64,000 nt of DNA from Rubrobacter_D sp963840835. GTDB lineage: Bacteria > Actinomycetota > Rubrobacteria > Rubrobacterales > Rubrobacteraceae. Position numbers and translations under genes: made by a program. Positions within the stretch are counted from its first letter, which is position 1, and every line of letters starts with the position of its first letter. The notes under the pieces are model-generated. The model did no database searches and was not told where the DNA came from. It saw nothing but the letters and a program-made list of their open reading frames with translations. Shown piece by piece: positions 42,333-50,348 of this stretch. Location of the stretch: the NCBI GenBank assembly GCA_963840835.1, contig CAWJAM010000013.1, positions 186,001-250,000 of the forward strand, read 5' to 3'.

Positions 42333-43044
42333 CAGGCCTGACTCCTACTGGAAGAAGGACGTGGCGCTGTTCTTCTCCAGAAGGTTCGCGCTGCTGCTGA
42401 AGATGCTATATCCCGTTGCCATAATCGTGCCGGTGGCGGCGAGCGGCATGCCCGCGAAGTACGCCGCCGCCGTCATAGGCATCGTGGCCGTGATGGCTGG
42501 GACCTTCGGGGCCGGCGAGAGCCTGACCGTAGACCTGAACGACGGTATTCTGGTGCGCGTCGCGCTCACGCCCCTCTCCCCGTACAGGATCGTCGTCGAG
42601 GTCCTCGCCGTCAACGCCGTACTCGATCTGGTGCAGCTACTCCCCGCGCTCCTGATCGTCTATGTTTTGCACCCCGTTCCGATAGTCTGGATGCTCGCGG
42701 CCACTATTGCCGTCTTCGCTACGCTCGTAACCGCGAACTGCATCGGTATTTTTATCGCCAACTTCACCTCATCGCCCGCCGACGTGCTGTTGTACGCAAC
42801 GGCTATCTTGTTCCCCCTGATCTACGTCTCTGGCTTCTTCCGCAACCAGCACCCTACTGGCATCATGGAGACGCTACGCACCTTCGTCCCCTTCGCCTAC
42901 ACGGACGACGCCATGAAGACGGTCTTCGGCCTGAGTACGGGCACGAAGCCGCTGGAGATCCTCATCTACCCCTCCGTCATCTGCGCCGCCCTGGCCTTCG
43001 CCGTCTGCCTCACCGCCCCGCGGCTTCTCTCCCAGCGTCCGTAA
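42322..43044 (+). CDS. ABC-2 type permease
   Basis: A 240-residue membrane subunit with six hydrophobic segments (MLYPVAIIVPVAAS, AAVIGIVAVMAGTFGAG, LVQLLPALLIVYVL, MLAATIAVFATLVTANCIGIFIANF, LYATAILFPLIYVSGFF and CAALAFAVCLTAP). Translation is coupled to the ATPase by an 11-bp overlap. The 3' end overlaps the convergent SDR gene by 35 bp, an unusual tail-to-tail overlap that leaves no room for a separate terminator. Confidence 0.82.
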   Translation: MRFDRPDSYWKKDVALFFSRRFALLLKMLYPVAIIVPVAASGMPAKYAAAVIGIVAVMAGTFGAGESLTVDLNDGILVRVALTPLSPYRIVVEVLAVNAVLDLVQLLPALLIVYVLHPVPIVWMLAATIAVFATLVTANCIGIFIANFTSSPADVLLYATAILFPLIYVSGFFRNQHPTGIMETLRTFVPFAYTDDAMKTVFGLSTGTKPLEILIYPSVICAALAFAVCLTAPRLLSQRP

Positions 43045-43879
43045 GGCCCACGTTTCTGGCGATGAGCCGGTCGAGCCAGCGGTCAGGCAGGAGCCTCGGG
43101 AGGGTGAAGTTGGGTATCTTGCGGGGCACGATCGCGTACCTGGTCCTCGGCCGCTTTTTTTCGAACACGTTGACGACGTGACGGCCGAACTCCTCAGGGG
43201 AGTATCCGCTCTTGGCCTGCCCTTCGGCGTAGCGACGAAATTTGTCCAACGGCTCGGCGTAATCAGTCTCGTTGTACCTTCCGGCCTGCGAGGCGCCTTT
43301 GTCCCAGATCTCCGTCCTTACCGCCCCCGGTTCGATGAGGATGACGTCGATGCCGTAAGGGAGCAACTCCCTTCTCAAGGAGTCGGAGATTCCCTCGACG
43401 GCGTGCTTGGTGCCAGCGTACGCACCGATGAAAGGTAAGGCTATCTTGCCACCGGTAGAGCCGACATTGAGAATCTTGCCAGGCTCCTCCACCCGCGGGC
43501 TACTCATGCCCAACAACGGCAAGAAGGCCTGGGTCACCGAGATCAAACCGACCACGTTGACCTCGAAGTGCGTCCTGACCTCCCCGAGCGGCTGCAGCGC
43601 GAGCGGACCCCCGATCGCCGTCCCCGCGTTGTTGACCAATCCCGCGAGCCCAATGCCACCAAGCGCCTCCCTCACCTCTTCTGCCGCTCCTCGCACCGCA
43701 TCCGAATCGGTCACGTCAAAGTGAAGCGGGACGAAGCCCGAACCCAACTCCACAGCCAACCTCTCCGCGTCCTCATCTTTGCGTACGCTCCCGAAAACGC
43801 GGTAGCCGCGGCCCACGAACTCCTTCGCCGCACCGTAGCCTATACCCGTGGAGACCCCGGTTATGACGATCGACTTCAT
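43010..43879 (-). CDS. Short-chain dehydrogenase/reductase
   Basis: A 289-residue SDR. Cofactor motif TGVSTGIGYG (TGxxxGIG), NNAGTAIGG, catalytic Ser in LNVGSTGGK and Y-x3-K as YAGTKHAVEG, then PGAVRTEIW. ATG 43879 has GAGGAGG upstream; a longer frame to 44152 runs through the operator region and the TetR gene and is not real. It is divergent from a TetR-family gene whose operators cover this promoter, so it is the probable regulatory target. Substrate unknown. Confidence 0.9.
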   Translation of the reverse strand: MKSIVITGVSTGIGYGAAKEFVGRGYRVFGSVRKDEDAERLAVELGSGFVPLHFDVTDSDAVRGAAEEVREALGGIGLAGLVNNAGTAIGGPLALQPLGEVRTHFEVNVVGLISVTQAFLPLLGMSSPRVEEPGKILNVGSTGGKIALPFIGAYAGTKHAVEGISDSLRRELLPYGIDVILIEPGAVRTEIWDKGASQAGRYNETDYAEPLDKFRRYAEGQAKSGYSPEEFGRHVVNVFEKKRPRTRYAIVPRKIPNFTLPRLLPDRWLDRLIARNVGLTDAGREAAGR

Positions 43880-43918
43880 ACAACCTCCTCTGGATGGAGA
43901 GCAAACCGGTTGTGGCAA

Positions 43919-43981
43919 GTTGACACCGTCAACCGCATCGTAACCGTCGAAGTTGACATTGTCAACCGATTTCGGTAGTCT
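43919..43981. promoter_or_regulatory. Divergent SDR/TetR promoters with two operators
   Basis: Two copies of GTTGAC-N3-GTCAAC lie at 43919-43933 and 43952-43966, 33 bp centre to centre (about three helical turns). On the plus strand TTGACA, 17 bp, TAGTCT serves the regulator. On the minus strand TTGACA, 17 bp, TACGAT serves the SDR. The right operator covers both -35 boxes. Confidence 0.7.
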
Positions 43982-43991
43982 TTTTGGTGCT

Positions 43992-44594
43992 ATGAACGAA
44001 ACAAGGACGAGAAACCGGGACACACGGTCGGCGTTGCTTGGGGCTGCGGCGGGGTTACTCGAGGGGCGGGGCATAGAGGCGGTGACGTTGCGGGCAGTGG
44101 GTGAGCGGGCCGGGGTGTCGAGGCAGGCGCCGTACAAGCATTTTGCGGACAAGGAGGCGTTGCTGTCGGTGCTGGCGGGTGGGTACTTCGGGCGGTTGGG
44201 GCTGGAGATGTGGGGGGCTGCAGAGGAAGCTGGCGGGGAACCGTACTCGCGGCTGAGGGCGATAGGCGAGGTTTACGTGCGGTTCGCGCTGGAAGGACCG
44301 CACCGCTACCGGCTGATGTTCGGGGAGAAGATGCAGAGGAGTCCTCATCCTGCGGTTCACGAGGCCGCGCACGACCTCTACGAGGGGTTCGTCAGGGCCG
44401 TCGCGGACTGCCAGGAAGCCGGTGAGTTGCCGGCGGGGGATCCGGCCGGGCTCGCCGCGCTCATTTACGCCACGGTTCACGGGGCCGTGGACCTCGCGCT
44501 GGCCGGACAGGCGGAGGAGTCCAAGGGCCTCCAGGACCCCCTCTCCCAATTCCACCTGCTCCTCTTCCACCTCAGAACCCGGGCGGGCGAATAG
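43992..44594 (+). CDS. TetR-family repressor
   Basis: A 200-residue regulator. The helix-turn-helix is ALLGAAAGLLEGRGIEAVTLRAVGERAGVSRQAPYKHFADKEALL (residues about 13-57, cited only to locate it). The C-terminal half is an alpha-helical ligand domain of the TetR_C_33-like group. ATG 43992 sits 10 bases after the -10 box, with little or no ribosome-binding site. It is expected to repress itself and the divergent SDR through the two palindromes between them; the inducer is unknown. Confidence 0.9.
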   Translation: MNETRTRNRDTRSALLGAAAGLLEGRGIEAVTLRAVGERAGVSRQAPYKHFADKEALLSVLAGGYFGRLGLEMWGAAEEAGGEPYSRLRAIGEVYVRFALEGPHRYRLMFGEKMQRSPHPAVHEAAHDLYEGFVRAVADCQEAGELPAGDPAGLAALIYATVHGAVDLALAGQAEESKGLQDPLSQFHLLLFHLRTRAGE

Positions 44595-44638
44595 GGCCGA
44601 AAACGCACCCCATCGCATGCCTGGGCTCCTCCTACTGG

Positions 44639-44665
44639 ATTCCCGCTCCCCGCCTTCGCGGGAAT
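44639..44665. repeat. ATTCCCGC...GCGGGAAT hairpin
   Basis: ATTCCCGC (44639-44646) and GCGGGAAT (44658-44665) form an 8-bp stem, followed by GACG. A second copy with a shorter loop lies at 57703-57722. Confidence 0.6.
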
Positions 44666-44833
44666 GACGTATTGGAGAACCACGGTCAGACCGTGATCCG
44701 AACGCGGGTCCGTTCGAGCGGGCTCAGTATCCAGTTCTGCTGAAACCTGTAGCCCCGGTTCGTAGATCTCCACGCCTGGCACGATTTTTCGCTATTATGA
44801 TACGCGCATGCTTCGGGAAGGGCAGGAGGAATT

Positions 44834-46957
44834 ATGAACAACGGTCTTCGTCGTTATGGCATCTGGGTCGTCATCGCCCTCGTGGGGGCGGTATGTTGGG
44901 GGATTCTGGCCCTCTCGCGAGGGGAGACGGTCAACGCCGGCTGGCTGCTTTTTGCGGCGCTGGCGTCTTACGCCATAGCGTACAGGTTCTACGCCCGGTT
45001 CATACAGACCAGGGTGCTCGGGACGGACGACTCGCGGGCTACTCCGGCGGAGCGGCTCAACAACGGCCGCGACTTCGAGCCCATGGACCGGCGGGTCCTC
45101 TTCGGCCACCACTTCGCCGCCATCGCGGGGGCCGGGCCGCTCGTCGGGCCCGTTTTGGCCGCGCAGATGGGGTTCTTGCCTGGGACGATCTGGATCATCG
45201 TCGGCGTCATACTCGCCGGAGCGGTGCAGGACATGACGATCCTCTTCTTCTCCATGCGTAGGGACGGCAAGTCCCTCGGGCAGATGGCGAGGGAGGAGAT
45301 AGGGCCCGTCGGTGGGGCGGCGGCCTTGATAGCCGTGCTCTCCATCATGGTCATCTTGCTCGCCGTGCTCGCGCTCGTTGTAGTCCTCGCGCTCGCCGAG
45401 TCGCCTTGGGGTTCCTTCTCGCTCGCCATGACCATCCCCATAGCCTTGCTCATGGGAGTTTACATGCGCTTCTTGCGTCCGGGGCGCGTGCTCGAGGCCA
45501 CTGTCATCGGCGTCGCGCTCCTGATACTCGCGATCTTCGCGGGAGGTTGGATCTCCGAGTCTTCAAGCTACGCCGGCTTCTGGACGTTCACCCCCAACCA
45601 GCTCGTCTTCGCCCTCATCGTCTACGGTTTCGTGGCCTCTGTATTGCCGGTGTGGCTCCTTCTTGCCCCCCGCGACTACCTCTCGGCCTTCATGAAGATA
45701 GGGACCATAGCCCTGCTCGCCGTCGGGATAGCGATCACGCTTCCACCGCTGCAAATGCCCAAGTTCACCGAGTTCGCCTTCACCGGCGCAGGACCCGTTT
45801 TCGCCGGAGCCCTTTTCCCGTTTGTGTTTATCACCATCGCTTGCGGCGCGCTCTCGGGGTTCCACGCGCTCGTGGCCTCGGGGACCACGCCCAAGCTCAT
45901 CCAGAAAGAATCCCAGGTACGCATGATCGGCTATGGGGCCATGCTCGTAGAGTCCTTCGTCGCCGTGATGGCCATTATCGCGGCGACCGCGCTCGACCCC
46001 GGCGTGTACTTCGCTATGAACGCCAACCCCGCCCTCCTCGGCGACACGGCCCAGTCGGCCGCCCAGGCCGTCAGCGGCTTCGGGTTCTCGGTCTCCCCCG
46101 AGACGCTCACCACCACCGCCCAGAACGTGGGCGAGGAGAGCATTATCGGCAGGACCGGCGGGGCCCCGACGCTCGCTGTGGGGATAAGCCAGATCTTCTC
46201 CGCCGTCATCGGCGGCACGGCGCTTCAGGCCTTCTGGTACCACTTCGCCATCATGTTCGAGGCGTTGTTCATCCTGACCACTGTTGACGCCGGGACGCGG
46301 GTCGGTCGGTTCATGATCCAGGACCTCGTCGGCAACGTCTGGCGTCCCTTCGCCCGCACCTCGTGGCTGCCAGGCAACCTGATAGCCAGCGCCCTCATCG
46401 TGGGCGGCTGGGGTTACTTCCTGTATGCCGGCGTCAACGATCCACTTGGCGGCATCAACCAGCTCTTCCCGCTCTTCGGCATAGCCAACCAGCTCCTCGC
46501 CGCCGTGGCCCTCACGGTCGCCACGACCATCCTCATAAAGATGGGCAAGCTCCGCTACGCCTGGGTCACGGCGCTGCCGCTCGCCTGGGACGCAGCCGTA
46601 ACGCTCACGGCTAGCTGGCAGAAGATCTTCTCCACGGACCCGGCGATCGGCTTCTTCGCCCAGAGGGCCGCAGCCGTGCAGTCTATAGAGTCAGGCAAGC
46701 TCAACGACACCCTGATAGCTCTCAAAGCCGAGAGCCTCGAGGACGCCCGCCAGATCCTGGTGAATACGACGGTGGACGGCGTGCTCTCCATACTATTTGC
46801 GGTCATGATCATCATCGTGATCGCGGACGCTTCCCGCGTGTGGTACGGCCTGATCTGGGGCGGCAAACAGCCCGAGATGAGCGAGGCGCCCTGGCAGGAG
46901 TCGAACCTCGACTCGGAGGGCAAGGAGATAGAACGCGAAACCGTGGGGGCGAGATAG
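44834..46957 (+). CDS. cstA: CstA-family pyruvate/peptide transporter
   Basis: A 707-residue membrane protein with some 16 helices. Family phrases: YRFYARFIQTRVLG, FGHHFAAIAGAGPLVGPVLAAQMGFLPGT (cited as location), GGAVQDM-like AGAVQDMTILFFSMRRDGKSL and TTVDAGTRVGRFMIQD near the C-terminus. ATG 44834 has GCAGGAGGAATT upstream. CstA proteins import pyruvate or peptides during carbon starvation. The small YbdD-like gene follows by 6 bp, the usual pairing. Confidence 0.92.
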   Translation: MNNGLRRYGIWVVIALVGAVCWGILALSRGETVNAGWLLFAALASYAIAYRFYARFIQTRVLGTDDSRATPAERLNNGRDFEPMDRRVLFGHHFAAIAGAGPLVGPVLAAQMGFLPGTIWIIVGVILAGAVQDMTILFFSMRRDGKSLGQMAREEIGPVGGAAALIAVLSIMVILLAVLALVVVLALAESPWGSFSLAMTIPIALLMGVYMRFLRPGRVLEATVIGVALLILAIFAGGWISESSSYAGFWTFTPNQLVFALIVYGFVASVLPVWLLLAPRDYLSAFMKIGTIALLAVGIAITLPPLQMPKFTEFAFTGAGPVFAGALFPFVFITIACGALSGFHALVASGTTPKLIQKESQVRMIGYGAMLVESFVAVMAIIAATALDPGVYFAMNANPALLGDTAQSAAQAVSGFGFSVSPETLTTTAQNVGEESIIGRTGGAPTLAVGISQIFSAVIGGTALQAFWYHFAIMFEALFILTTVDAGTRVGRFMIQDLVGNVWRPFARTSWLPGNLIASALIVGGWGYFLYAGVNDPLGGINQLFPLFGIANQLLAAVALTVATTILIKMGKLRYAWVTALPLAWDAAVTLTASWQKIFSTDPAIGFFAQRAAAVQSIESGKLNDTLIALKAESLEDARQILVNTTVDGVLSILFAVMIIIVIADASRVWYGLIWGGKQPEMSEAPWQESNLDSEGKEIERETVGAR

Positions 46958-46963
46958 GGAAGG

Positions 46964-47146
46964 ATGAAAAAACACCTTCGCGCCATCTGGGAGTATCTGA
47001 AGGAGATCTCCGGCGAGAACTCCTACGATAGGTACCTGGCTGTGCACACGGCGACCCACCCGGGCAAACCGGCCATGAGCCGCGGCGAGTTCTACCGCTG
47101 GCGCCAGGACTATAAGTACAACAACCCCGGCAGCCGATGTCCGTGA
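46964..47146 (+). CDS. YbdD/YjiX-family small protein
   Basis: A 60-residue cytoplasmic protein ending in the family signature NPGSRCP and containing YLAVHTATHPGKPAMSRGEFYRWRQD (location 25-50). It follows cstA by 6 bp, as in many bacteria where this small partner is needed for CstA-type uptake. GGAAGG precedes the start. Confidence 0.85.
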   Translation: MKKHLRAIWEYLKEISGENSYDRYLAVHTATHPGKPAMSRGEFYRWRQDYKYNNPGSRCP

Positions 47147-47190
47147 TGACGCCCCGCCGGCCGGTCGGCTGGCAAGGCGATTGAAGAAGG

Positions 47191-47226
47191 TTTCAGGCTT
47201 CAGGCTACAGGCATCAGCCGTCAGGT
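47191..47226. repeat. Heptad repeat, CAGGC theme
   Basis: TTCAGGC TTCAGGC? style run: TTTCAGGC, TTCAGGC, TACAGGC, ATCAGCC, GTCAGGT, five units in a 7-bp period between the YbdD and Uma2 genes. Confidence 0.7.
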
Positions 47227-47263
47227 AAAGAGATCCAGGCGGCACGCTTTTTCCTTTACGTGG

Positions 47264-47291
47264 TTGGCTCGCGAGACCCTTGCGCTATACT
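47264..47291 (+). promoter_or_regulatory. Uma2 gene promoter, leaderless
   Basis: TTGGCT (47264-47269), 16 bp, TATACT (47286-47291), then 6 nt (CGTTGC) to ATG 47298. No ribosome-binding site. Confidence 0.6.
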
Positions 47292-47297
47292 CGTTGC

Positions 47298-47855
47298 ATG
47301 GCAGAGCGCGTCGAGCAACACGATTCATTGACCGTCGAGGAGTATCTGAAGCTCGAAGAGTCGGCCACGGTCCGACACGAGTACGTCGGCGGCGAGATTT
47401 TCGCGATGGTTGGCGCCACCAAGCTGCACAACAGGATCATCGTCAATATCACGGGGCGTCTCTGGGAAGCCGCGCGCGGTGGCGATTGTCGGGTGTATTC
47501 GGAGAGCGTCAAGCTCCGCGTCGCGGAAGACGTAATCTACTACCCGGACGTCATGGTCGCCTGCGGCCCCGAGGGGGACGATCCGCTCGTCGAAGATACT
47601 CCTTGCCTGGTGATAGAGGTGGCCTCTCCCAGCACCGAGACCACAGACCGGCGTGAGAAGCTCGCGGCCTACAAGCGCATGACCCGCCTGGAGGCGTACC
47701 TGATAGTTTCCCAAAACCGGAGATGGGTAGAGCGCCACTTCCGCGCCGAAGACGGCACCTGGCGCCGGGCCGATCTCGTAGACGAAGGACGATTCTCTGT
47801 CCCCTGTCCAGAGACAAACCTATCCCTCTCAGAGATCTACGAGGGTTTGGAATAA
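47298..47855 (+). CDS. Uma2-family (DUF820) restriction-endonuclease-fold protein
   Basis: A 185-residue PD-(D/E)XK-fold protein. Motifs: LTVEEYLKLEES, HEYVGGEIFAM, HNRIIVNITGRL, IYYPDVMVACGP and CLVIEVASPSTETTDRREKLAAYK, where D and E-x-K form the presumed nuclease site. The ATG at 47298 was chosen because of the -10 box 6 nt upstream. The family is very common in cyanobacteria and Chloroflexi, with no settled function. It stands alone, flanked on both sides by heptad repeats. Confidence 0.87.
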   Translation: MAERVEQHDSLTVEEYLKLEESATVRHEYVGGEIFAMVGATKLHNRIIVNITGRLWEAARGGDCRVYSESVKLRVAEDVIYYPDVMVACGPEGDDPLVEDTPCLVIEVASPSTETTDRREKLAAYKRMTRLEAYLIVSQNRRWVERHFRAEDGTWRRADLVDEGRFSVPCPETNLSLSEIYEGLE

Positions 47856-47915
47856 GGCAACAGGCAACAGGCTTCAGCAAAAACCCTGTAACCTGTAACC
47901 TGTAGTCTGACACCT
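47856..47915. repeat. Heptad inverted repeat, CAGGC theme
   Basis: The left arm is AACAGGC AACAGGC TTCAGCA; the right arm on the minus strand is GTCAGAC TACAGGT TACAGGT TACAGGG. It lies between the stops of two convergent genes. Confidence 0.7.
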
Positions 47916-47917
47916 CT

Positions 47918-48760
47918 TTATCCACTCCTCTTCAGCTTTCCAGTACGTTTCGCGTAAATCTCTCCGAGGTGGAAGATCCAGATCCCGAGCGGCACGAACA
48001 CTACGCCCATGATCAGCAAGGGCCAGATGCTGCCCCAGAGATCGGCGATTCCGGCGCCGTCCTGTAGCGCGGCGCGGGAGCCTTCGAGGCCGTATGTGAC
48101 GGGCGAGATGGTAGCCAGAGACTGCATCCATCCGGGAAGCACGCTCACGGGGTAGTAGACGCCGGAGACAAGCAGCAACAGTGCGGAGACGATGTACGTC
48201 ACCTGCTGGCCTTTCTCGGGAGAGAGTAGAGGCATGACGGCGGCGACGACGCCGAAACCCACGAGAGAGATGCTGCATACGGCGAGGACTACCAGGGCGG
48301 CAACATAGTCGGCGTTGCCGAGGTCCAGGTCGAAGGCGAGCATGGCGACGCCGAGGACGAGGGCGGTGCGGATGATGCCGTAGACGATCGCGTAGACGCC
48401 CATGCCTAGCAGGTGGGTGACCCGGCTCGTGGGGCTCATGAAGGTGTACTCGATCGTCCCCTCCCACCGTTCCCACTGCACCGTCTCCGAGAGGATATCG
48501 AAGATCATGGAAAGGTAGCTCCAGATCAACGCCCCGATGAGCAGGAACGTCATGTAGTACTGAACGTCGATGGCCTCTCCGCCCCTCTGCTCGGCGGCCC
48601 CAGACCCGATAAACGTGATGGACATGGCGTTGACGGTCGTGAACGTCAACCAGACGACCTCCCACATGAAGTACCGCTTGGTCAAAAAGTAGTTCCGTTG
48701 TACGTAGCCCCAGACGGCGATAATCTCTACCAGCCAGAGGGGCTTTGAGGGGCCTCTCAT
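47918..48760 (-). CDS. ABC-2 type permease
   Basis: A 280-residue exporter subunit with six membrane segments (for example FTTVNAMSITFIGSGA, MTFLLIGALIWSYLSMIF, GMGVYAIVYGIIRTALVLGVAMLAF, YIVSALLLLVSGVYYPVSVLPGWM and LLIMGVVFVPLGIWIF). The YYPVSVLPGWMQSLATISPVTYGLE stretch is the ABC-2 hallmark. It starts 3 bp after the ATPase gene. Cargo unknown. Confidence 0.87.
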   Translation of the reverse strand: MRGPSKPLWLVEIIAVWGYVQRNYFLTKRYFMWEVVWLTFTTVNAMSITFIGSGAAEQRGGEAIDVQYYMTFLLIGALIWSYLSMIFDILSETVQWERWEGTIEYTFMSPTSRVTHLLGMGVYAIVYGIIRTALVLGVAMLAFDLDLGNADYVAALVVLAVCSISLVGFGVVAAVMPLLSPEKGQQVTYIVSALLLLVSGVYYPVSVLPGWMQSLATISPVTYGLEGSRAALQDGAGIADLWGSIWPLLIMGVVFVPLGIWIFHLGEIYAKRTGKLKRSG

Positions 48761-48763
48761 CTC

Positions 48764-49549
48764 TTATTCTCCTTCCGCGCTGGCTTCCTCGACGGAGTAA
48801 CCAGTCGCCGCCATGAAAGTCTCTTCCAGGGTAGGCACGCGGCCGTTGGTGGCGTAACGCGCCTTGAGCCGGTCGGGCTCTTCGAGGGCCAGGATCTTCC
48901 CGTCCACCATTATGCCGACGCGGTCGCAGAGCTCCTCAGCCTCGCCCATGTCGTGGGTGCAGAGCAGGATCGAAGAGTCGTGCGCGTCGCGTATCCTCTC
49001 GATGAACGCCTGCACGTCCTTCTTGCTCCTCGGGTCGAGACCCGTCGTCGGCTCGTCCAGAAGCATCAGCACGGGGCTGGTCAATAGCGCCCTTGCGAGT
49101 GCGATCTTCTGCTGCATCCCGCGGCTCAGGTGCTCCATCGGCTCGGTGGCGCGCTTCTGGGCAAAGCCTATGTTGTCCAGGATCTCCTTTATCCTCGGCC
49201 GCGCCTCGGCGCTGGTGACGCCGTAGAGCTTGGCCCCGTAGAGAAGGTTCTCCATCGCCGAGAGCTTCTTGAAGAAGCTGGCCTCGACGCTGACCCGGTT
49301 CATGCTGCGCTGCACCCGCTTGGGGTGGCGCGTCGCGTCTATCCCGAAGACCTCGACCTCCCCGCGGTCGGGGAGGACGAGCGTGGAGATCACGCGCACA
49401 AGCGTGCTCTTCCCGCTCCCGTTGGGCCCGAGGATGCCGACGACCTCCCCCTTCCCGACAGAGAGCGAGACGGAATCCAGGGCGAGCACCACCTCCCCCC
49501 GCCGCTTTCTGAAGCTCTTCTCTACTCCTCTTAGCTCCAATGCCCTCAT
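48764..49549 (-). CDS. ABC exporter ATPase
   Basis: A 261-residue ATPase. Walker A is GPNGSGKSTLVR, the signature is LSRGMQQKIALARAL, Walker B is VLMLLDEPTTGLD and the switch His is in LLCTHDMGEAEELCD. The ATG at 49549 has AGGAGGTG five bases upstream and was preferred to a GTG two codons earlier. The 5' side carries an unusually strong hairpin (49566-49598) that ends right beside this ribosome-binding site. Confidence 0.9.
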   Translation of the reverse strand: MRALELRGVEKSFRKRRGEVVLALDSVSLSVGKGEVVGILGPNGSGKSTLVRVISTLVLPDRGEVEVFGIDATRHPKRVQRSMNRVSVEASFFKKLSAMENLLYGAKLYGVTSAEARPRIKEILDNIGFAQKRATEPMEHLSRGMQQKIALARALLTSPVLMLLDEPTTGLDPRSKKDVQAFIERIRDAHDSSILLCTHDMGEAEELCDRVGIMVDGKILALEEPDRLKARYATNGRVPTLEETFMAATGYSVEEASAEGE

Positions 49550-49565
49550 AACCACACCTCCTACC

Positions 49566-49598
49566 GCGGTGTTCGGGGATAAAAACCCCGAACACCGC
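49566..49598 (-). terminator. 13-bp-stem hairpin before ABC ATPase gene
   Basis: GCGGTGTTCGGGG and CCCCGAACACCGC pair perfectly around a 7-nt AT loop. On the minus strand the hairpin ends beside GGTAGGAGG, the ribosome-binding site of the ATPase gene. It could end the upstream small gene's transcript or regulate the ATPase. Confidence 0.5.
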
Positions 49599-49600
49599 GC

Positions 49601-49646
49601 CTTCAGCTATCAGCCAAGACAAGAAGCTGAAGGCTGATGGCTGATC
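49601..49646. repeat. Heptad inverted repeat, CAGC theme
   Basis: The left arm is TTCAGCT ATCAGCC; the right arm is GCTGAAG GCTGATG GCTGATC, a 7-bp period with inverted arms. It lies next to the 13-bp hairpin. Confidence 0.65.
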
Positions 49647-49651
49647 GCTCT

Positions 49652-49873
49652 TTACAGGCGCCCCCTGGCCTCCAACCTCTCCCAGACGACGCGCCAGGTC
49701 TCCTCACGTTCTGCGGCCAGCGCCAGGGCGAAGAGCCGGCGCGCCACCCTGGCCCTCAGTGAGGGTTCTCCGGGTGACCGCGCGTACCTTCTGCGTTCCG
49801 CCATCCGGTCGGCGAGGTCCTGCTCGCGGGCCGTTCGGTCCTGCAACATCAAGTACTGGTAGTCGTTGAACAT
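49652..49873 (-). CDS. 73-residue helical protein, unknown
   Basis: ATG 49873 with GGAGACAGAGAG upstream encodes MFNDYQYLMLQDRTAREQDLA..., rich in Arg, Ala and Glu and predicted helical throughout, ending VVWERLEARGRL. A longer frame to 49936 lacks a ribosome-binding site. It is similar in style to the 63-residue protein at 33342-33533 (DY-x-LQ-x-R near the start). No family recognised. Confidence 0.5.
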   Translation of the reverse strand: MFNDYQYLMLQDRTAREQDLADRMAERRRYARSPGEPSLRARVARRLFALALAAEREETWRVVWERLEARGRL

Positions 49874-49975
49874 CTCTCTGTCTCCTTCTCTCTTCGTCGC
49901 GCCACAATCGGGCTGATACCGTCCGTAGTGGGACACCTGTGCCGGAGACCGTCGCCCGCTCAGCGGACAAAGCTT

Positions 49976-50007
49976 GAGGCCCCCGGTCCGCTCGGTCCGG
50001 GGGCCTC
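49976..50007 (-). terminator. Strong intrinsic terminator
   Basis: GAGGCCCCCGG and CCGGGGGCCTC form an 11-bp stem with a 10-nt loop. On the minus strand it follows the 28-codon peptide frame by about 30 bp and is followed by AAGCTTT; on the plus strand GTTTG follows. It may work in both directions. Confidence 0.65.
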
Positions 50008-50035
50008 GTTTGAGAAGTGTGGTTGAGCTAGAAGC

Positions 50036-50122
50036 TCACGTTCTCATCGCCACCACGCGGACCTCGGGACGCACCTCTCCCCCGAACACCGGAGTTCCTA
50101 TGTTCGTGCGAGTGACCTGCAT
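50036..50122 (-). CDS. Possible 28-residue orphan peptide
   Basis: ATG 50122, preceded by GACTAGAGGATTG, opens 28 codons (MQVTRTNIGTPVFGGEVRPE...VVAMRT) ending at 50036, about 30 bp before a strong terminator. No neighbouring gene shares its direction within the gap. It may be a regulatory or secreted peptide, or a small-RNA by-product. No family recognised. Confidence 0.35.
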   Translation of the reverse strand: MQVTRTNIGTPVFGGEVRPEVRVVAMRT

Positions 50123-50348
50123 CAATCCTCTAGTCCTTTACGCGACAACAACACAACAAAAGCACTCTAGCGCCGTGCCCGGGGCTTGTCAACAGTGTTG
50201 CACGAACTTTGAGAAGAATTACGACAAATTACGTAGCTGGCGGTTTCGTCCGGCCTGTTCGGAGCGCTCTGCGTCGGGTTCCTCTCCGCGGTGTGGCCAG
50301 GTCCGTTAAGATGGCCGCCGGAGATCGTTCCCATGGGATCGGAGGGTT

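Larger units (their letters stand above)
49874..50348. other. Gap with orphan peptide and terminator
   Basis: This 475-bp gap lies between divergent genes. It contains a strong terminator (49976-50007), a 28-codon frame (50036-50122) that would end at that terminator and an AT-richer stretch near 50150-50230. Nothing else is supported. Confidence 0.55.

Noticed and set aside
43010..44152. Long 380-codon version of the SDR
   Set aside because: The extension runs through the operator/promoter region and antisense to the TetR gene; ATG 43879 has a strong ribosome-binding site.
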